The notes under the pieces are model-generated. The model was not told the origin of the DNA and did no database searches. It saw nothing but the letters and a program-made list of their open reading frames with translations. The translations under genes were made by a program, and so were the position numbers. This document shows positions 51,150-61,430 of a stretch of 64,000 nucleotides of DNA, in pieces. The DNA is from Planococcus salinarum. Its GTDB lineage: Bacteria > Bacillota > Bacilli > Bacillales_A > Planococcaceae. The DNA lies in assembly GCF_007004625.1 (NCBI RefSeq), contig NZ_VIFV01000016.1:19714-83713 (forward strand), given 5' to 3'. The first letter of the stretch is position 1. The number at the start of each line of letters is the position of its first letter.

Positions 51150-52169
51150 ATGATAGAAAGAGAGAAAATTTTAGAAGTAAAAGGTTTGCAAACTACCTTT
51201 TTTACAGATGATGGAAAAGTTCCGGCTGTCGATGATATAGACTTTCACATACGTGAGGGGGAAGTATTGGGCATTGTTGGGGAATCCGGATGCGGCAAGA
51301 GTGTAACTTCCTTGTCGATCATGGGATTGGTTCCAAGTCCACCGGGAAAGATTACCCATGGTGAAATTTTGTTCGAAAATATGGACTTAACCAAGTTGCC
51401 TGAGAAAAAAATGCGTGATATCCGGGGGAACGATATAGCGATGATATTCCAGGAGCCGATGACTTCATTGAACCCTTTGTTTACGATCGGCAATCAATTG
51501 CAGGAAGCGGTTAAAATCCATAAAAAGGATTGGCCGAAAAAGCAAATCTACAATCGGGCTGTTGAGATGATGAAGCTTGTCGGCCTTCCAAGGCCCGAAG
51601 GATTGATGAAGGAGTATCCTCACCAATTGTCAGGGGGTATGAGGCAGCGCGTCATGATTGCCATGGCCTTGCTTTGTGACCCGAAAGTGTTGATTGCGGA
51701 TGAGCCGACAACCGCGCTTGACGTAACTATTCAGGCTCAGATCCTGAAACTGATCAAGAATTTGAATAAAGAGCTCAATACGGCGGTTCTGCTGATTACC
51801 CACGATCTTGGAGTAGTTGCGGAAACATGCGAAAGAGTGGTGGTCATGTATGCGGGCAAAGTCGTCGAAGAAGGGCCGGTCGATGCAATTTTCACAGACC
51901 CCCAGCATCCATATACACGCGGTCTGCTCGAATCCGTTCCGGATATGAGGTTTAAGAAAGAACGTCTTTATTCGATTCCGGGCAATGTTCCAAAACCCGG
52001 TTCGATCAATACAGGATGCCGCTTTGCACCGAGATGTGAGTTCGCTTTTGACCGCTGTACCGCGGAAACTCCGCCGCTTTACCAGACAACCGAAGAGCAT
52101 CAGACCCGATGCTTCCTATTCGATCCGAAGGAGGCAGAGAAGCATGACAGAACAATTGTTAAAAGTTGA
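51150..52169 (+). CDS. peptide ABC transporter ATP-binding protein (DppD/OppD type)
   Basis: 339-residue ATPase that powers peptide import. Walker A GESGCGKS, signature LSGGMRQR, Walker [13 protein letters not shown], switch ITHDLG. The C-terminal extension with [14 protein letters not shown] is the OppD/DppD cysteine motif associated with an iron-sulfur cluster in some members. First gene of a five-gene operon; its end overlaps the next ATPase gene by 26 bases. Confidence 0.93.
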   Translation: MIEREKILEVKGLQTTFFTDDGKVPAVDDIDFHIREGEVLGIVGESGCGKSVTSLSIMGLVPSPPGKITHGEILFENMDLTKLPEKKMRDIRGNDIAMIFQEPMTSLNPLFTIGNQLQEAVKIHKKDWPKKQIYNRAVEMMKLVGLPRPEGLMKEYPHQLSGGMRQRVMIAMALLCDPKVLIADEPTTALDVTIQAQILKLIKNLNKELNTAVLLITHDLGVVAETCERVVVMYAGKVVEEGPVDAIFTDPQHPYTRGLLESVPDMRFKKERLYSIPGNVPKPGSINTGCRFAPRCEFAFDRCTAETPPLYQTTEEHQTRCFLFDPKEAEKHDRTIVKS

Positions 52170-53127
52170 AGGACTGAAAAAATATTTTCCTATTAAATCG
52201 GGTATTTTCGGCAAGGTGAACAATTATGTCAAAGCCGTTGATGATATTTCATTTTCCGTTAAAGAGGGTGAAACTCTCGGGATTGTCGGAGAATCCGGCT
52301 GCGGCAAATCGACTACTGGCCGGATGCTCATGAGGCTGCTCGAACCCACCGAAGGGAAAGTCACTTTCGACGGCCAGGAGCTCACTTCACTTTCAAGCAA
52401 TGACATGCGCAAGGCACGCCGGGACATTCAAATGGTTTTTCAGGATCCATATGCCTCATTGAATCCCCGGCACACGATCGAAAAGATTTTAATGGAACCT
52501 TTGAATGTCCACAATATTGGGGATCCGAAAGAGCGCAAACAAAAAGTTCATGAATTTTTGGAAATTGTTGGGCTGAGCAGTTATCACGCAAAACGTTATC
52601 CGCATCAATTCAGTGGAGGACAGCGGCAGCGCATCGGTATAGCCCGGGCGCTGATGACGAACCCGAAACTCATTATTGCTGACGAGCCCGTTTCAGCACT
52701 GGACGTATCGATTCAGGCACAGGTGCTTAACCTCATGCAGGATCTGCAGAAAGAGCTGAAACTGACTTATATATTCATCGCCCACGATCTCGGTGTGGTC
52801 CGCCACATCAGTGACAGGGTAGGAGTGATGTATCTTGGAAATATGGCCGAGATGGCCAACACCGAAGACCTTTACGAAAAGCCGCTGCATCCGTATACGC
52901 AGGCCTTGCTAACCGCAGTGCCCGTTCCGGATCCGGCATTCGAGAGGGAAGAAGTTGTTATCAAAGGGGATGTTCCAAGTCCCGCAAATCCGCCAAGCGG
53001 ATGCCGTTTCCATACGCGTTGTCCATTTAAAATGGATATTTGCGAAACGACCATTCCGATTTTAGCGGAAGTTGAGAAAGATCATTATGTAGCCTGCCAC
53101 CTTTATGAGGAAAGCAGGCCGCAATGA
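52144..53127 (+). CDS. peptide ABC transporter ATP-binding protein (DppF/OppF type)
   Basis: 327-residue partner ATPase. Walker [10 protein letters not shown], signature [15 protein letters not shown], Walker [12 protein letters not shown], and a C-terminal [14 protein letters not shown]. The start [15 protein letters not shown] at 52144 follows AAGGAGG; an upstream in-frame ATG (51985) would extend it into the previous gene and lacks homology. Forms a heterodimer with the preceding protein. Confidence 0.93.
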   Translation: MTEQLLKVEGLKKYFPIKSGIFGKVNNYVKAVDDISFSVKEGETLGIVGESGCGKSTTGRMLMRLLEPTEGKVTFDGQELTSLSSNDMRKARRDIQMVFQDPYASLNPRHTIEKILMEPLNVHNIGDPKERKQKVHEFLEIVGLSSYHAKRYPHQFSGGQRQRIGIARALMTNPKLIIADEPVSALDVSIQAQVLNLMQDLQKELKLTYIFIAHDLGVVRHISDRVGVMYLGNMAEMANTEDLYEKPLHPYTQALLTAVPVPDPAFEREEVVIKGDVPSPANPPSGCRFHTRCPFKMDICETTIPILAEVEKDHYVACHLYEESRPQ

Positions 53128-53153
53128 TAATAAACAAAAATGGAGGGGTTAAT

Positions 53154-54779
53154 TTGGGGAAGAAAAAAATCATGTCACTTGCATTCCTGATGCTTTTGCT
53201 GATTTCTACAGTGCTATACGGCTGCAATGGCGGAGATGAAGGATCGGAAGGCGACGGCGGTGAAACTGGTGACGAAGGCGAATCCACGGAAGAGAAAATT
53301 TTGATCTTTGGACGTGGGGGAGACTCGGTATCACTTGACCCTATCACTGTTACAGACGGTGAATCATTTAAAGTTACTAAAAATATTTTTGATACGCTTG
53401 TGAACTTCGGTGCACAGGATACTGAGATTGAACCAGGTTTGGCATCTGAATATTCGGCTTCAGAAGATGGTTTAACTTACACTTTCCAACTGGAAGAAGG
53501 GGTTACATTCCATGACGGCACAGATTTCAATGCTGAAGCAGTAGTGGCGAACTTTGACCGATGGGCTGGAGGAGATGCAGATCAATTCCCTTACTACGGT
53601 TCAATGTTCGGTGGTTTCGGTGATGATGAAGGCCACGTACTTGAATCGGTGGAAGCTACAGGCGATTATGAAGTGACTATGACCTTGAAGCGTCCAATGG
53701 CTCCATTCCTTAAAAACTTGGCAATGAGCCCGTTCGGTATTGCTTCTCCGACTGCTATTGAAGAACAGGGCGATGCATTTGGTGATAACCCGGTAGGAAC
53801 TGGACCATTCAAATTTGTTGAATGGAACCGTAATGACACTGTTCGCATCGAGAAATTCGAAGATTATTGGGTTGAAGGTGAACCTAAGCTGGATGAAGTG
53901 GTATTCCGCGCGATTCCAGATAACTCCGGCCGTCTAAACGCTTTATTGGCTGGTGAAATTGATTTGGCTGATGGAATCAATCCTTCTGATGCTGAAACAA
54001 TTAAAAGCAATGAAGACCTTCAATTATATGAGCGTCCATCAATGAACGTTGGTTACTTGGGATTAACTACTACACGTGAACCATTTGATGATCCGAAAGT
54101 GCGTCAGGCGATGAACCACGCAATCGACAGACAGGCACTTGTTGATGCATTTTTCGAGGGGTATGGGGAAGTAGCAAAAAATCCGCTTCCACCTGTAATC
54201 AGTGGTTATAACGATGCAATCGAAGGATATGATTACGATCCTGAGAAAGCAAAAGCATTGCTTGAAGAAGCAGGTCTTGGTGATGGATTCGAAATGGAAC
54301 TATGGGCTATGCCTGTTCCACGACCATATATGCCGGACGGCCAAAAAATTGCGGAAGCGATTCAAAGTGATTTGGCTGAAGTAGGAATCACTGCTGAAAT
54401 CGTTTCATACGAATGGGCGACTTACCTTGAAAAAGCGGCCGCCGGTGAAGCTGATGCCTTCCTATTAGGTTGGACAGGGGATAACGGAGATGCAGATAAC
54501 TTCTTGTATGTACTGCTTGATCAGGACAATATCGGATCAAACAACTACACTTATTACGAAAATCAGGAGTTGCATGACATTCTGATTGAAGCTCAAACAG
54601 AAGTAGACGAAGAAGTTCGTAATGAGTTGTATGCAGAAGCACAGGAAATTATTCACAAAGATGCACCTTGGGTTCCGCTTGCCCACTCAACACCACTTCT
54701 TGCGGGAGGCAGTAATGTGGTGAACTTCCAGCCGCATCCAACTGGTTCCGACAAATTAGCAGAAGTAGATCTGGAGTAG
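53154..54779 (+). CDS. peptide ABC transporter substrate-binding lipoprotein (SBP family 5)
   Basis: 541 residues. A TTG start at 53154 has GGAGGGG upstream and yields a lipoprotein signal ending VLYGC (Cys24), followed by a Gly/Glu/Asp-rich linker. The mature part starts ILIFGRGGDSVSLDP and contains the SBP-5 hallmarks AEAVVANFDRW and NPVGTGPFKFVEW. Family members bind di- or oligopeptides, nickel or glutathione; the permease context favours peptides. Located between the ATPase and permease genes, an unusual order. Confidence 0.92.
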   Translation: MGKKKIMSLAFLMLLLISTVLYGCNGGDEGSEGDGGETGDEGESTEEKILIFGRGGDSVSLDPITVTDGESFKVTKNIFDTLVNFGAQDTEIEPGLASEYSASEDGLTYTFQLEEGVTFHDGTDFNAEAVVANFDRWAGGDADQFPYYGSMFGGFGDDEGHVLESVEATGDYEVTMTLKRPMAPFLKNLAMSPFGIASPTAIEEQGDAFGDNPVGTGPFKFVEWNRNDTVRIEKFEDYWVEGEPKLDEVVFRAIPDNSGRLNALLAGEIDLADGINPSDAETIKSNEDLQLYERPSMNVGYLGLTTTREPFDDPKVRQAMNHAIDRQALVDAFFEGYGEVAKNPLPPVISGYNDAIEGYDYDPEKAKALLEEAGLGDGFEMELWAMPVPRPYMPDGQKIAEAIQSDLAEVGITAEIVSYEWATYLEKAAAGEADAFLLGWTGDNGDADNFLYVLLDQDNIGSNNYTYYENQELHDILIEAQTEVDEEVRNELYAEAQEIIHKDAPWVPLAHSTPLLAGGSNVVNFQPHPTGSDKLAEVDLE

Positions 54780-54787
54780 ACTTTTCG

Positions 54788-54820
54788 AGAGGGGAGATCG
54801 TACAGATTTCCCCTCTTTTT
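54788..54820 (+). terminator. hairpin between substrate-binding and permease genes
   Basis: AGAGGGGA/TCCCCTCT arms, 13-base loop and T-run. It probably attenuates rather than stops transcription, lowering permease relative to binding protein. Confidence 0.7.
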
Positions 54821-54863
54821 AAATTATTCTATACATATTTGTTAGAGATGGAGAGGTGAAGAA

Positions 54864-55868
54864 ATGCTTCACTATATCGGTAAACGGCTATTGCAATTGA
54901 TTCCGGTTTTGCTTGGAATGACATTCATTGTTTTTATGATCATTCGTGCGATACCAGGGGATCCTGCTCAAGTAATTCTCGGTCAACAGGCTTCTGAGGA
55001 AGCCATTAAAGCTCTGAGAACGACATTAGGATTGGATAATCCGTGGTACATTCAGTATTTTGATTATTTAAAAGGACTGGTTACAGGTGATCTGGGGCAG
55101 TCGCTGCGAACCAGAACTCCAGTCGTGGATGAAGTGTGGCCTTATTTGGCGGCAACGATCGAATTATCCGTTTTTGCTGTTATTATTGCCATTATCGTGG
55201 GTATTAATGCGGGAATCATTTCTGCATGGTTTCAGAATTCATGGTTCGATTACCTTGCGATGGTAATTGCGCTGATCGGCGTTTCAATGCCAATTTTCTG
55301 GTTGGGACTTCTCAATCAATGGATTTTTGCAATTGAATTTGATTTGCTTCCGACTTCCGGTCGGATGAATGTAAGGGACCCGATTGACTCGATAACCGGA
55401 TTCTATATTATCGATACGCTGATAACTGGCCAATTCGATCAACTGGCTACAGTTATGCGGCATTTGATACTCCCCGGCACGGCTCTGGCAACAATTCCAA
55501 TGGCCATCATTGCCCGGATGACGCGCTCGAGCATGCTTGAAGTTATGAGGTCAGATTATGTGCGGACAGCCCGTTCGAAAGGATTGAAAATGTTTTGGGT
55601 AGTCTATAAGCACGCCTTGAAAAATGCAATCATTCCCGTTTTGACAATTATTGGACTACAAATGGGATTATTGCTTGGCGGTGCCATTTTAACAGAAACA
55701 ATCTTTGCGTGGCCGGGAATCGGCCGCTATATATATGAAGCGATCAGTTTCCGTGATTATCCGGTAATCCAATCAGGCATTTTGATTGTCGCCTTCATAT
55801 TTGTCATGATCAATCTGTTTGTGGATCTGCTCTACAGTTTAGTGGATCCCCGCATTAAATATGATTAG
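54864..55868 (+). CDS. peptide ABC transporter permease (DppB/OppB type)
   Basis: 334 residues with six helices. N-terminal LLQLIPVLLGMTFIVFMIIR and the EAA-loop region RTARSKGLKMFWVVYKHALK are typical. The start follows GAGAGGTGAAG. 14 bases separate it from the second permease gene, with which it forms the channel. Confidence 0.94.
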   Translation: MLHYIGKRLLQLIPVLLGMTFIVFMIIRAIPGDPAQVILGQQASEEAIKALRTTLGLDNPWYIQYFDYLKGLVTGDLGQSLRTRTPVVDEVWPYLAATIELSVFAVIIAIIVGINAGIISAWFQNSWFDYLAMVIALIGVSMPIFWLGLLNQWIFAIEFDLLPTSGRMNVRDPIDSITGFYIIDTLITGQFDQLATVMRHLILPGTALATIPMAIIARMTRSSMLEVMRSDYVRTARSKGLKMFWVVYKHALKNAIIPVLTIIGLQMGLLLGGAILTETIFAWPGIGRYIYEAISFRDYPVIQSGILIVAFIFVMINLFVDLLYSLVDPRIKYD

Positions 55869-55882
55869 GAAGGGGGAGAACA

Positions 55883-56770
55883 ATGGCTGACACGACTGTT
55901 AAAAATGATGAAATCGAAATGCAGAAAGTCGCCGGGCCCTGGAAAGAGGCATGGCGTGGATTCCGTAAAAGTAAAATAGCAGTTGTCGGAATGGGAATCG
56001 TAATATTCTTTATTTTATTGGCTATTTTCGGTCCGCTGTTTACACTCCAAGGCATAAACGAGCAAGACTTGAGCCAACGGTTTCAGCCTCCTTCCTCGAC
56101 ATATTGGATGGGGACGGATGATTTTGGACGCGATATTCTGTCCCGTGTTGTTTACGGGGCCAGGATTTCTCTATGGGTAGGATTTTTGGCAGTAATCGCA
56201 TCTGTAATTGTCGGAAGCATTTTAGGTATTCTAGCCGGCTATTACGGAAAATGGATAGATACCATCATTTCCCGATTCTTTGATATCATGCTGGCTTTTC
56301 CAAGTATTCTTCTGGCAATCGCGGTCGTTTCAGTATTAGGACCCTCTTTGCGAAATGCTTTGATAGCCATTGCAATCATTAATGTTCCCAACTTCGGGCG
56401 TTTGATAAGGTCAAAAGTACTGAGCATTAAAGAAGATGAATACATCATGTCCGCCAAAGCGATCGGTATGCAGGATATTCGGATTCTTTTCTCGCATATT
56501 CTGCCCAATTCGATGGCTCCGGTTATCGTGCAGGGTACATTGGCAATTGCGACAGCTATCATCGAAGCTGCAGCACTTGGGTTTTTAGGATTGGGAGCTC
56601 AAGCACCAACGCCAGAATGGGGCAAGATGCTTGCCGATTCCCGGTCTTTTCTGACGAATGCACCATGGACCATGATTTTCCCGGGTCTAGCTATTATGCT
56701 GACGGTTCTGGGCTTTAACTTAATGGGCGATGGATTGCGGGATGCTCTTGATCCCCGTATGAAATCATAA
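55883..56770 (+). CDS. peptide ABC transporter permease (DppC/OppC type)
   Basis: 295 residues. It carries the N-terminal OppC segment (WKEAWRGFRKSKIAVVGMGI) and the conserved HWMGTD-type YWMGTDDFGRDILSRVVYGA, then the EAA loop (SAKAIGMQDIRILFSHILPN). Six helices. Last gene of the operon, closed by a bidirectional terminator. Confidence 0.94.
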   Translation: MADTTVKNDEIEMQKVAGPWKEAWRGFRKSKIAVVGMGIVIFFILLAIFGPLFTLQGINEQDLSQRFQPPSSTYWMGTDDFGRDILSRVVYGARISLWVGFLAVIASVIVGSILGILAGYYGKWIDTIISRFFDIMLAFPSILLAIAVVSVLGPSLRNALIAIAIINVPNFGRLIRSKVLSIKEDEYIMSAKAIGMQDIRILFSHILPNSMAPVIVQGTLAIATAIIEAAALGFLGLGAQAPTPEWGKMLADSRSFLTNAPWTMIFPGLAIMLTVLGFNLMGDGLRDALDPRMKS

Positions 56771-56771
56771 G

Positions 56772-56809
56772 AAAAACGTGCAGGGATTTAATCCTCTGCA
56801 CGTTTTTTT
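56772..56809. terminator. bidirectional terminator after the peptide transporter operon
   Basis: AAAAACGTGCAG.GGATT/AATCC.CTGCACGTTTTT hairpin. Confidence 0.88.
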
Positions 56810-56826
56810 CTTATATAAGACGTTTA

Positions 56827-57912
56827 TTAAATGACATTTTCCAGATCCTCATCAACTTCATCGCTATGATAATTCAAATAAGCGATGATCAGCAAATCCA
56901 GATGTTCAAGCTGCTCTTCGTAATCGAGAATCGCCGAAAGTACATGCATCAGATGATAAACGGAGAAATCACTGCCTTCCGATTCGAGAGCGATATTGAT
57001 TTCCTTGACGAATATCGCCATCACTTCATGACGCTTCACCGAGGCATCGGCACCTGACGATTCACTGTGTTCCGGCCTTAATTTGCCGACATACTTCATG
57101 TACAGCTGCTCGTGGAAGCTTGCCAGACTTTCCAGTCGTTCCTGTAACATCATGTGAAATTGTTCCGGAAGCTCTGTCATTTCGTTTTCAAAGCGGTGAA
57201 GTCTTTTCAAGACTTCCAAACTCTTTTTTGAGGTCGCAATCATTTGCCTGTACAAAACCAGTTTTCTCGCTTTCGAATACTGCTGCTTTTTCGTATAGCT
57301 TCTTTCATCTTTATAAAACGAATACCATTGATCGACTTTGACAAGTTTTTCGGTCAATCGGTCGATGTCTTCTTTCACCGAGACATGGTCGGATGCGTGC
57401 CGGATCGATACCCGGATCCAGCGGACAACTTCTTCGCTGACTTCGTGGATGGAAGTGAATAAACGGGTTTCATATTTTGGTGGCAGAAAAATCATATTGA
57501 CAATGAAAGCCGAGAAAACACCCAGTAACACGGTCAAGAACCTTAATGAAGCAAAGGAAAGGAAATTACTGGTTTGTGAATCCATGATGATGATGAGAGT
57601 CACAAGCGTCAGTGGCACGGTGTTTTCAAGTTTCAATTTGAGCATGACGACAATAGCTAAAATAGCTGCGAGTCCTATCGTCAGGTAATTGCTGCCGAGG
57701 GTCAACACAAAAATTACGGCGATTGTTGCGCCGATGAGATTGCCGTAAATTTGATCCAATAGGGTCAGGTAGGATCTGTAGATGGAAGGCTGAATCGCAA
57801 ATATCGCTGCAACACCTGCGAATACAGCGGAAGGCAATTCCAATAAGTTGGCTAAAAACAAGGCCAGTGAAATAGCCACGCCGGTCTTTAATATACGTGC
57901 ACCTAATTTCAT
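56827..57912 (-). CDS. FUSC/aromatic acid exporter family protein (YgaE-like)
   Basis: 361 residues: an N-terminal membrane domain of about four to five helices (ILKTGVAISLALFLANLLEL, GVAAIFAIQPSIYRSYLTL) and a long cytosolic helical domain of about 200 residues. This is the DUF939/ArAE layout. B. subtilis YgaE holds the same position next to gsaB. Substrate unknown; export of aromatic acids is known only for distant relatives. Confidence 0.86.
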   Translation of the reverse strand: MKLGARILKTGVAISLALFLANLLELPSAVFAGVAAIFAIQPSIYRSYLTLLDQIYGNLIGATIAVIFVLTLGSNYLTIGLAAILAIVVMLKLKLENTVPLTLVTLIIIMDSQTSNFLSFASLRFLTVLLGVFSAFIVNMIFLPPKYETRLFTSIHEVSEEVVRWIRVSIRHASDHVSVKEDIDRLTEKLVKVDQWYSFYKDERSYTKKQQYSKARKLVLYRQMIATSKKSLEVLKRLHRFENEMTELPEQFHMMLQERLESLASFHEQLYMKYVGKLRPEHSESSGADASVKRHEVMAIFVKEINIALESEGSDFSVYHLMHVLSAILDYEEQLEHLDLLIIAYLNYHSDEVDEDLENVI

Positions 57913-57955
57913 AACTTATGAATCCCTTCTTCCTGTAATGTATGCTGCTTAGAAC

Positions 57956-59242
57956 TTATAATTGCTTGAAGGCATTTCTTACAGCCTGCAGCGCGGTGTC
58001 AACATCTTCTTCTGTATGTTCAGTGGTGAGAAACCAGGCTTCGTATTTTGATGGTGCAAGGTTGATGCCCTGTTCAAGCATCAATTTGAAGAAGCGACCA
58101 AAGATCTCACCATCGGTGGCCTCTGCCTGTTCGTAATTTTCAACCGTTACATCAGTGAAATAGATGGTCAAAGCGCCTTTTAATCGATTAACTGTAATGG
58201 TTACGCCAAATTCCGTTGCAGCCTCCAAAATACCTTTTTCAAGCTGATCGCCCAATTGGTCCATTCTCTCATAAATACCCTTTTCCTGCAGAACTTCGAG
58301 GCAGGCGATGCCTGCCTGTATGGAGGCGGGATTGCCTGCCATCGTTCCTGCCTGATAGGCCGCTCCGAGTGGAGCGACTGTTTCCATGATTTCTTTCTTG
58401 CCGCCGTAAGCGCCAATGGGAAGGCCGCCGCCGATGATTTTGCCGAGAGCTGTGAGGTCGGGCTCTAGTCCGAGCATGTCCTGAGCCCCGCCATAATGAA
58501 AGCGGAATGCCGTAATCACTTCGTCATAAACAATCAACGCACCTTTTTCTTTGGCTATCCGATGGACCTCTTCCAAAAAGCCCTTTTTGGGCTCCACAAT
58601 TCCGAAATTGCCGACAATCGGTTCCACGAGGATGCAGGCGATTTCATTGCCCCATTTCTCCATGGCTTCAGCAAAAGCTGCAGGATCATTAAATGGAATG
58701 GTGATGACTTCTTTGGCTATCGTTTTCGGAACGCCAGCTGAATCGGGGGTTCCGAGAGTAGCGGGTCCGGACCCGGCAGCAACGAGTACCAGGTCAGAAT
58801 GGCCGTGATAGCAGCCGGCGAATTTCATGATTTTTGTTCGGCCGGTGTACGCGCGGGCGACACGGATGGTCGTCATAACCGCCTCGGTGCCGCTATTGAC
58901 GAAGCGGACACGGTCCATGTAAGGCATCGCTTCTTTCAGCATTTTTGCGAATGTGATTTCATGCCGTGTGGGTGTGCCGTATAAAACGCCGGTTTCAGCG
59001 GCGTGGGCAATCGCTTTTGTAATATGGGGATGGCCATGGCCAGTGATTATCGGTCCATATGCAGCCAGGAAATCAATGTATTTGTTGCCGTCGACATCCC
59101 AAAAATAGGCGCCTTTTGCGCGTTCCATAACGACAGGGGAACCTCCACCGACAGCCTTGAATGACCTTGAAGGACTATTAACGCCTCCGACGATATGTTC
59201 AAGAGCTTCTTTGTGGAGCCTGTTTGATTCTGAGTGGTTCAT
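57956..59242 (-). CDS. gsaB: glutamate-1-semialdehyde 2,1-aminomutase GsaB
   Basis: PLP enzyme that makes 5-aminolevulinate from glutamate-1-semialdehyde. 428 residues; the PLP lysine lies in [16 protein letters not shown], and GCYHGHSD and GTMAGNP are family marks. The start at 59242 ([14 protein letters not shown]) has AGGAGG ten bases upstream. It is located as B. subtilis gsaB, outside the hemAXCDBL operon, so it is probably the second aminomutase. Divergent from bcp. Confidence 0.94.
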   Translation of the reverse strand: MNHSESNRLHKEALEHIVGGVNSPSRSFKAVGGGSPVVMERAKGAYFWDVDGNKYIDFLAAYGPIITGHGHPHITKAIAHAAETGVLYGTPTRHEITFAKMLKEAMPYMDRVRFVNSGTEAVMTTIRVARAYTGRTKIMKFAGCYHGHSDLVLVAAGSGPATLGTPDSAGVPKTIAKEVITIPFNDPAAFAEAMEKWGNEIACILVEPIVGNFGIVEPKKGFLEEVHRIAKEKGALIVYDEVITAFRFHYGGAQDMLGLEPDLTALGKIIGGGLPIGAYGGKKEIMETVAPLGAAYQAGTMAGNPASIQAGIACLEVLQEKGIYERMDQLGDQLEKGILEAATEFGVTITVNRLKGALTIYFTDVTVENYEQAEATDGEIFGRFFKLMLEQGINLAPSKYEAWFLTTEHTEEDVDTALQAVRNAFKQL

Positions 59243-59365
59243 GGGATAAATTCCTCCTACATAATGTCTATTACTTATTGTAGACAAGTTTCTGTGTTAA
59301 CGCCAAAGAAATTGAAACTGCGCCGCCAGTTCGGTACGATAGACTTAAGCGAAGGAGTGAAAGCA

Positions 59366-59842
59366 ATGACAACATTAGAAGGATTGAATGCACCGGATTT
59401 CACAATGAAAAATGAAAACGGTGAAACTGTTTCATTAAATGATTTTTTCGGCAAGAAATATGTGGTCCTGTATTTTTATCCAAAAGATATGACACCCGGC
59501 TGCACCACGCAGGCCTGTGATTTCCGGGATGCAGAAAAGGATTTTTCCGATTTGGGTGCGGTAATTCTCGGTGTCAGTGCCGATTCCGAAAAACAACACA
59601 GCAAATTCGTCAGCAAACATGGTCTGCCGTTTTCATTGCTGGTGGACGAAGACCATAAAGTGTCTGAGGCATATGGGGTTTGGGTGGAAAAGAAAATGTA
59701 CGGCAAGGAATTCATGGGAATAGAGCGTTCAACCTTCCTGATCGATCCGACGGGTACAATAGTAAAAGAATGGCGCAAAGTAAAAGTGAAAGATCACATT
59801 CAGGAAGTCCTGGAGACAGTCAAGGAGCTCAGCCAAGTTTAG
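59366..59842 (+). CDS. bcp: peroxiredoxin, BCP/PrxQ type (YgaF)
   Basis: Thiol peroxidase that reduces hydrogen peroxide and alkyl hydroperoxides. 158 residues; peroxidatic Cys46 and resolving Cys51 are in TPGCTTQACDFRD, the PrxQ spacing. GAAGGAG precedes the ATG at 59366; the upstream open frame runs into the divergent gsaB promoter. It sits two genes before perR, whereas in B. subtilis ygaF adjoins perR. Confidence 0.94.
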   Translation: MTTLEGLNAPDFTMKNENGETVSLNDFFGKKYVVLYFYPKDMTPGCTTQACDFRDAEKDFSDLGAVILGVSADSEKQHSKFVSKHGLPFSLLVDEDHKVSEAYGVWVEKKMYGKEFMGIERSTFLIDPTGTIVKEWRKVKVKDHIQEVLETVKELSQV

Positions 59843-59855
59843 GGGGAAGACATTG

Positions 59856-60797
59856 ATGGAAATACTTTTCACTTTTGTACCGAAAGAAGAAATGCAGCAA
59901 AGCATCACCGCAGAATTTCCTGATGCAGATTTTCATTTTATTTATAAGGATAAAAGTAAACTGCCGACAGCGGATATCTTAGTGACATACGGGGAAGACC
60001 TGGATGAAGGGGATATTGACAAGACCCGGAACTTAAAATGGATTATGGTCGTGAGCGCCGGGGTGGAGAAAATGCCGCACAAAGCGATTGCCGAACGGGG
60101 AATCGCCGTATCGAATGTGCGCGGAATCCACAAAACACCGATGGGTGAATCGGTGCTTGGACATCTATTGGCCTTAAAGCGGTCATTGCCGGATATCTAC
60201 GAAAATCAGCGGAAACATAAATGGGAACGAAAGTTTCGTTCATCCGAGCTTTTTGGATCGACTGCCCTGATTCTGGGCCCCGGAGCGATCGGATCTGAAA
60301 TAGGCAGGCTGCTGCAGGCTTTTGGTGTAAAGACCATTGGCTGCAACCGTTCAGGAAAGCAAGCTGAGTTTATGGACGAAATGATAACTTTTGATAACTT
60401 GTATGCCGAACTGCCTGAAGCAAATATCATCATTTCGGTACTGCCGAGTACTTCGGATACGAAATACCTGCTGAACCTGGAGCATTTTAAAGCAATGAAA
60501 AAGGATGCGATTTTCATGAACTTTGGTCGGGGGGATCTTGTGAAAGAAGAAACTCTGATAGAAGCGATGAAAACTGAAATGATAGGTTACGCTGTTCTGG
60601 ATGTCTTTGAGAAAGAACCATTGCCTGAAGACCATCCTTTCTGGAAAATGGAAAATATTATTATTTCCCCCCATGTTTCCGGCAAATCCGAAAAGTATCT
60701 CGAGAGGGCAATGGAGGTTTTTCTGCCAAACTTAAGGAAATGGCTGGATGGGGACAGAGAACCGACAAATCCAGTTAATATGGAAAAGGGGTATTAA
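59856..60797 (+). CDS. D-isomer specific 2-hydroxyacid dehydrogenase family protein
   Basis: 313-residue NAD(P)-dependent dehydrogenase. The nucleotide motif is ILGPGAIGSEIGRLL; catalytic residues are the Arg of NFGRGDLV, the Glu of EKEPLPEDHPFW and the His of SPHVSGKS. The ATG at 59856 follows AGGGGGAAG. It is 13 bases after bcp and two bases before the adenosyltransferase gene, so the three look co-transcribed. Substrate unknown; relatives reduce glyoxylate or hydroxypyruvate. Confidence 0.88.
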   Translation: MEILFTFVPKEEMQQSITAEFPDADFHFIYKDKSKLPTADILVTYGEDLDEGDIDKTRNLKWIMVVSAGVEKMPHKAIAERGIAVSNVRGIHKTPMGESVLGHLLALKRSLPDIYENQRKHKWERKFRSSELFGSTALILGPGAIGSEIGRLLQAFGVKTIGCNRSGKQAEFMDEMITFDNLYAELPEANIIISVLPSTSDTKYLLNLEHFKAMKKDAIFMNFGRGDLVKEETLIEAMKTEMIGYAVLDVFEKEPLPEDHPFWKMENIIISPHVSGKSEKYLERAMEVFLPNLRKWLDGDREPTNPVNMEKGY

Positions 60798-60799
60798 TA

Positions 60800-61354
60800 A
60801 TGAAGATTTATACAAAGACAGGCGATAAAGGAACGACTTCGCTGGTATACGGAACACGTGTACCAAAAAATGATTTGCTGGTGGAAGCTTACGGCACCTG
60901 TGACGAAGCAAACTCTACGATCGGATTGGCTTTGGCACATCTGAACGGAGAATTTTTCAGCGAAAAAGAAGAAATCTGTGATATTTTCCATGAAATTCAA
61001 ACCACATTATTTCATGTAGGAGCAGAGTTGGCGACACCTGCCGGAAAAGAAGTGAAGTGGAAACTGACTGTAGAAGACACAGCAAAGCTGGAAACATGGA
61101 TTGATAAATACGATGCAGAATTACCTGCATTAAGCAACTTCATCCTTCCAAGCGGGCATCCTGCAGGTGCTTCACTTCACGTGGCACGCACTGTGGTGAG
61201 AAGAGCGGAGCGTTTGGTCACATCGATTGGAGAGGGAACTTCACCTGAAGTGCTGGCATACCTCAATCGGCTTTCCGATCTCCTGTTTGTCGCAGCCCGT
61301 TTTATCAATCAGCGTTTAGGCAGCAAGGAAAATGAATTGCACAGCAAGAAATAA
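60800..61354 (+). CDS. cob(I)yrinic acid a,c-diamide adenosyltransferase (PduO type)
   Basis: 184-residue ATP:corrinoid adenosyltransferase (YvqK-like) that makes adenosylcobalamin. The N-terminal ATP loop is IYTKTGDKGTTSL, and the signature RTVVRRAER and the C-terminal YLNRLSDLLFVAARF are present. AAAAGGGG precedes the ATG. It lies in an insertion between ygaF and perR relative to B. subtilis. No other cobalamin genes are in the window. Confidence 0.93.
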   Translation: MKIYTKTGDKGTTSLVYGTRVPKNDLLVEAYGTCDEANSTIGLALAHLNGEFFSEKEEICDIFHEIQTTLFHVGAELATPAGKEVKWKLTVEDTAKLETWIDKYDAELPALSNFILPSGHPAGASLHVARTVVRRAERLVTSIGEGTSPEVLAYLNRLSDLLFVAARFINQRLGSKENELHSKK

Positions 61355-61398
61355 TAGGTTGATAAGTCTCTCCGAATCAGCGCTCATATAGTGATTTC

Positions 61399-61428
61399 TT
61401 GACATCTGCCGTCCATTTTGAGTACACT
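61399..61428 (+). promoter_or_regulatory. perR promoter
   Basis: -35 TTGACA (6/6), 18-base spacer, -10 TACACT. Confidence 0.75.
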
Positions 61429-61430
61429 AA

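Noticed and set aside
59243..59365. PerR-like site in the gsaB-bcp intergenic region
   Set aside because: CTACAATAAGTAATA matches only about 10 of 14 bases and lacks symmetry, in contrast to the clear perR box.
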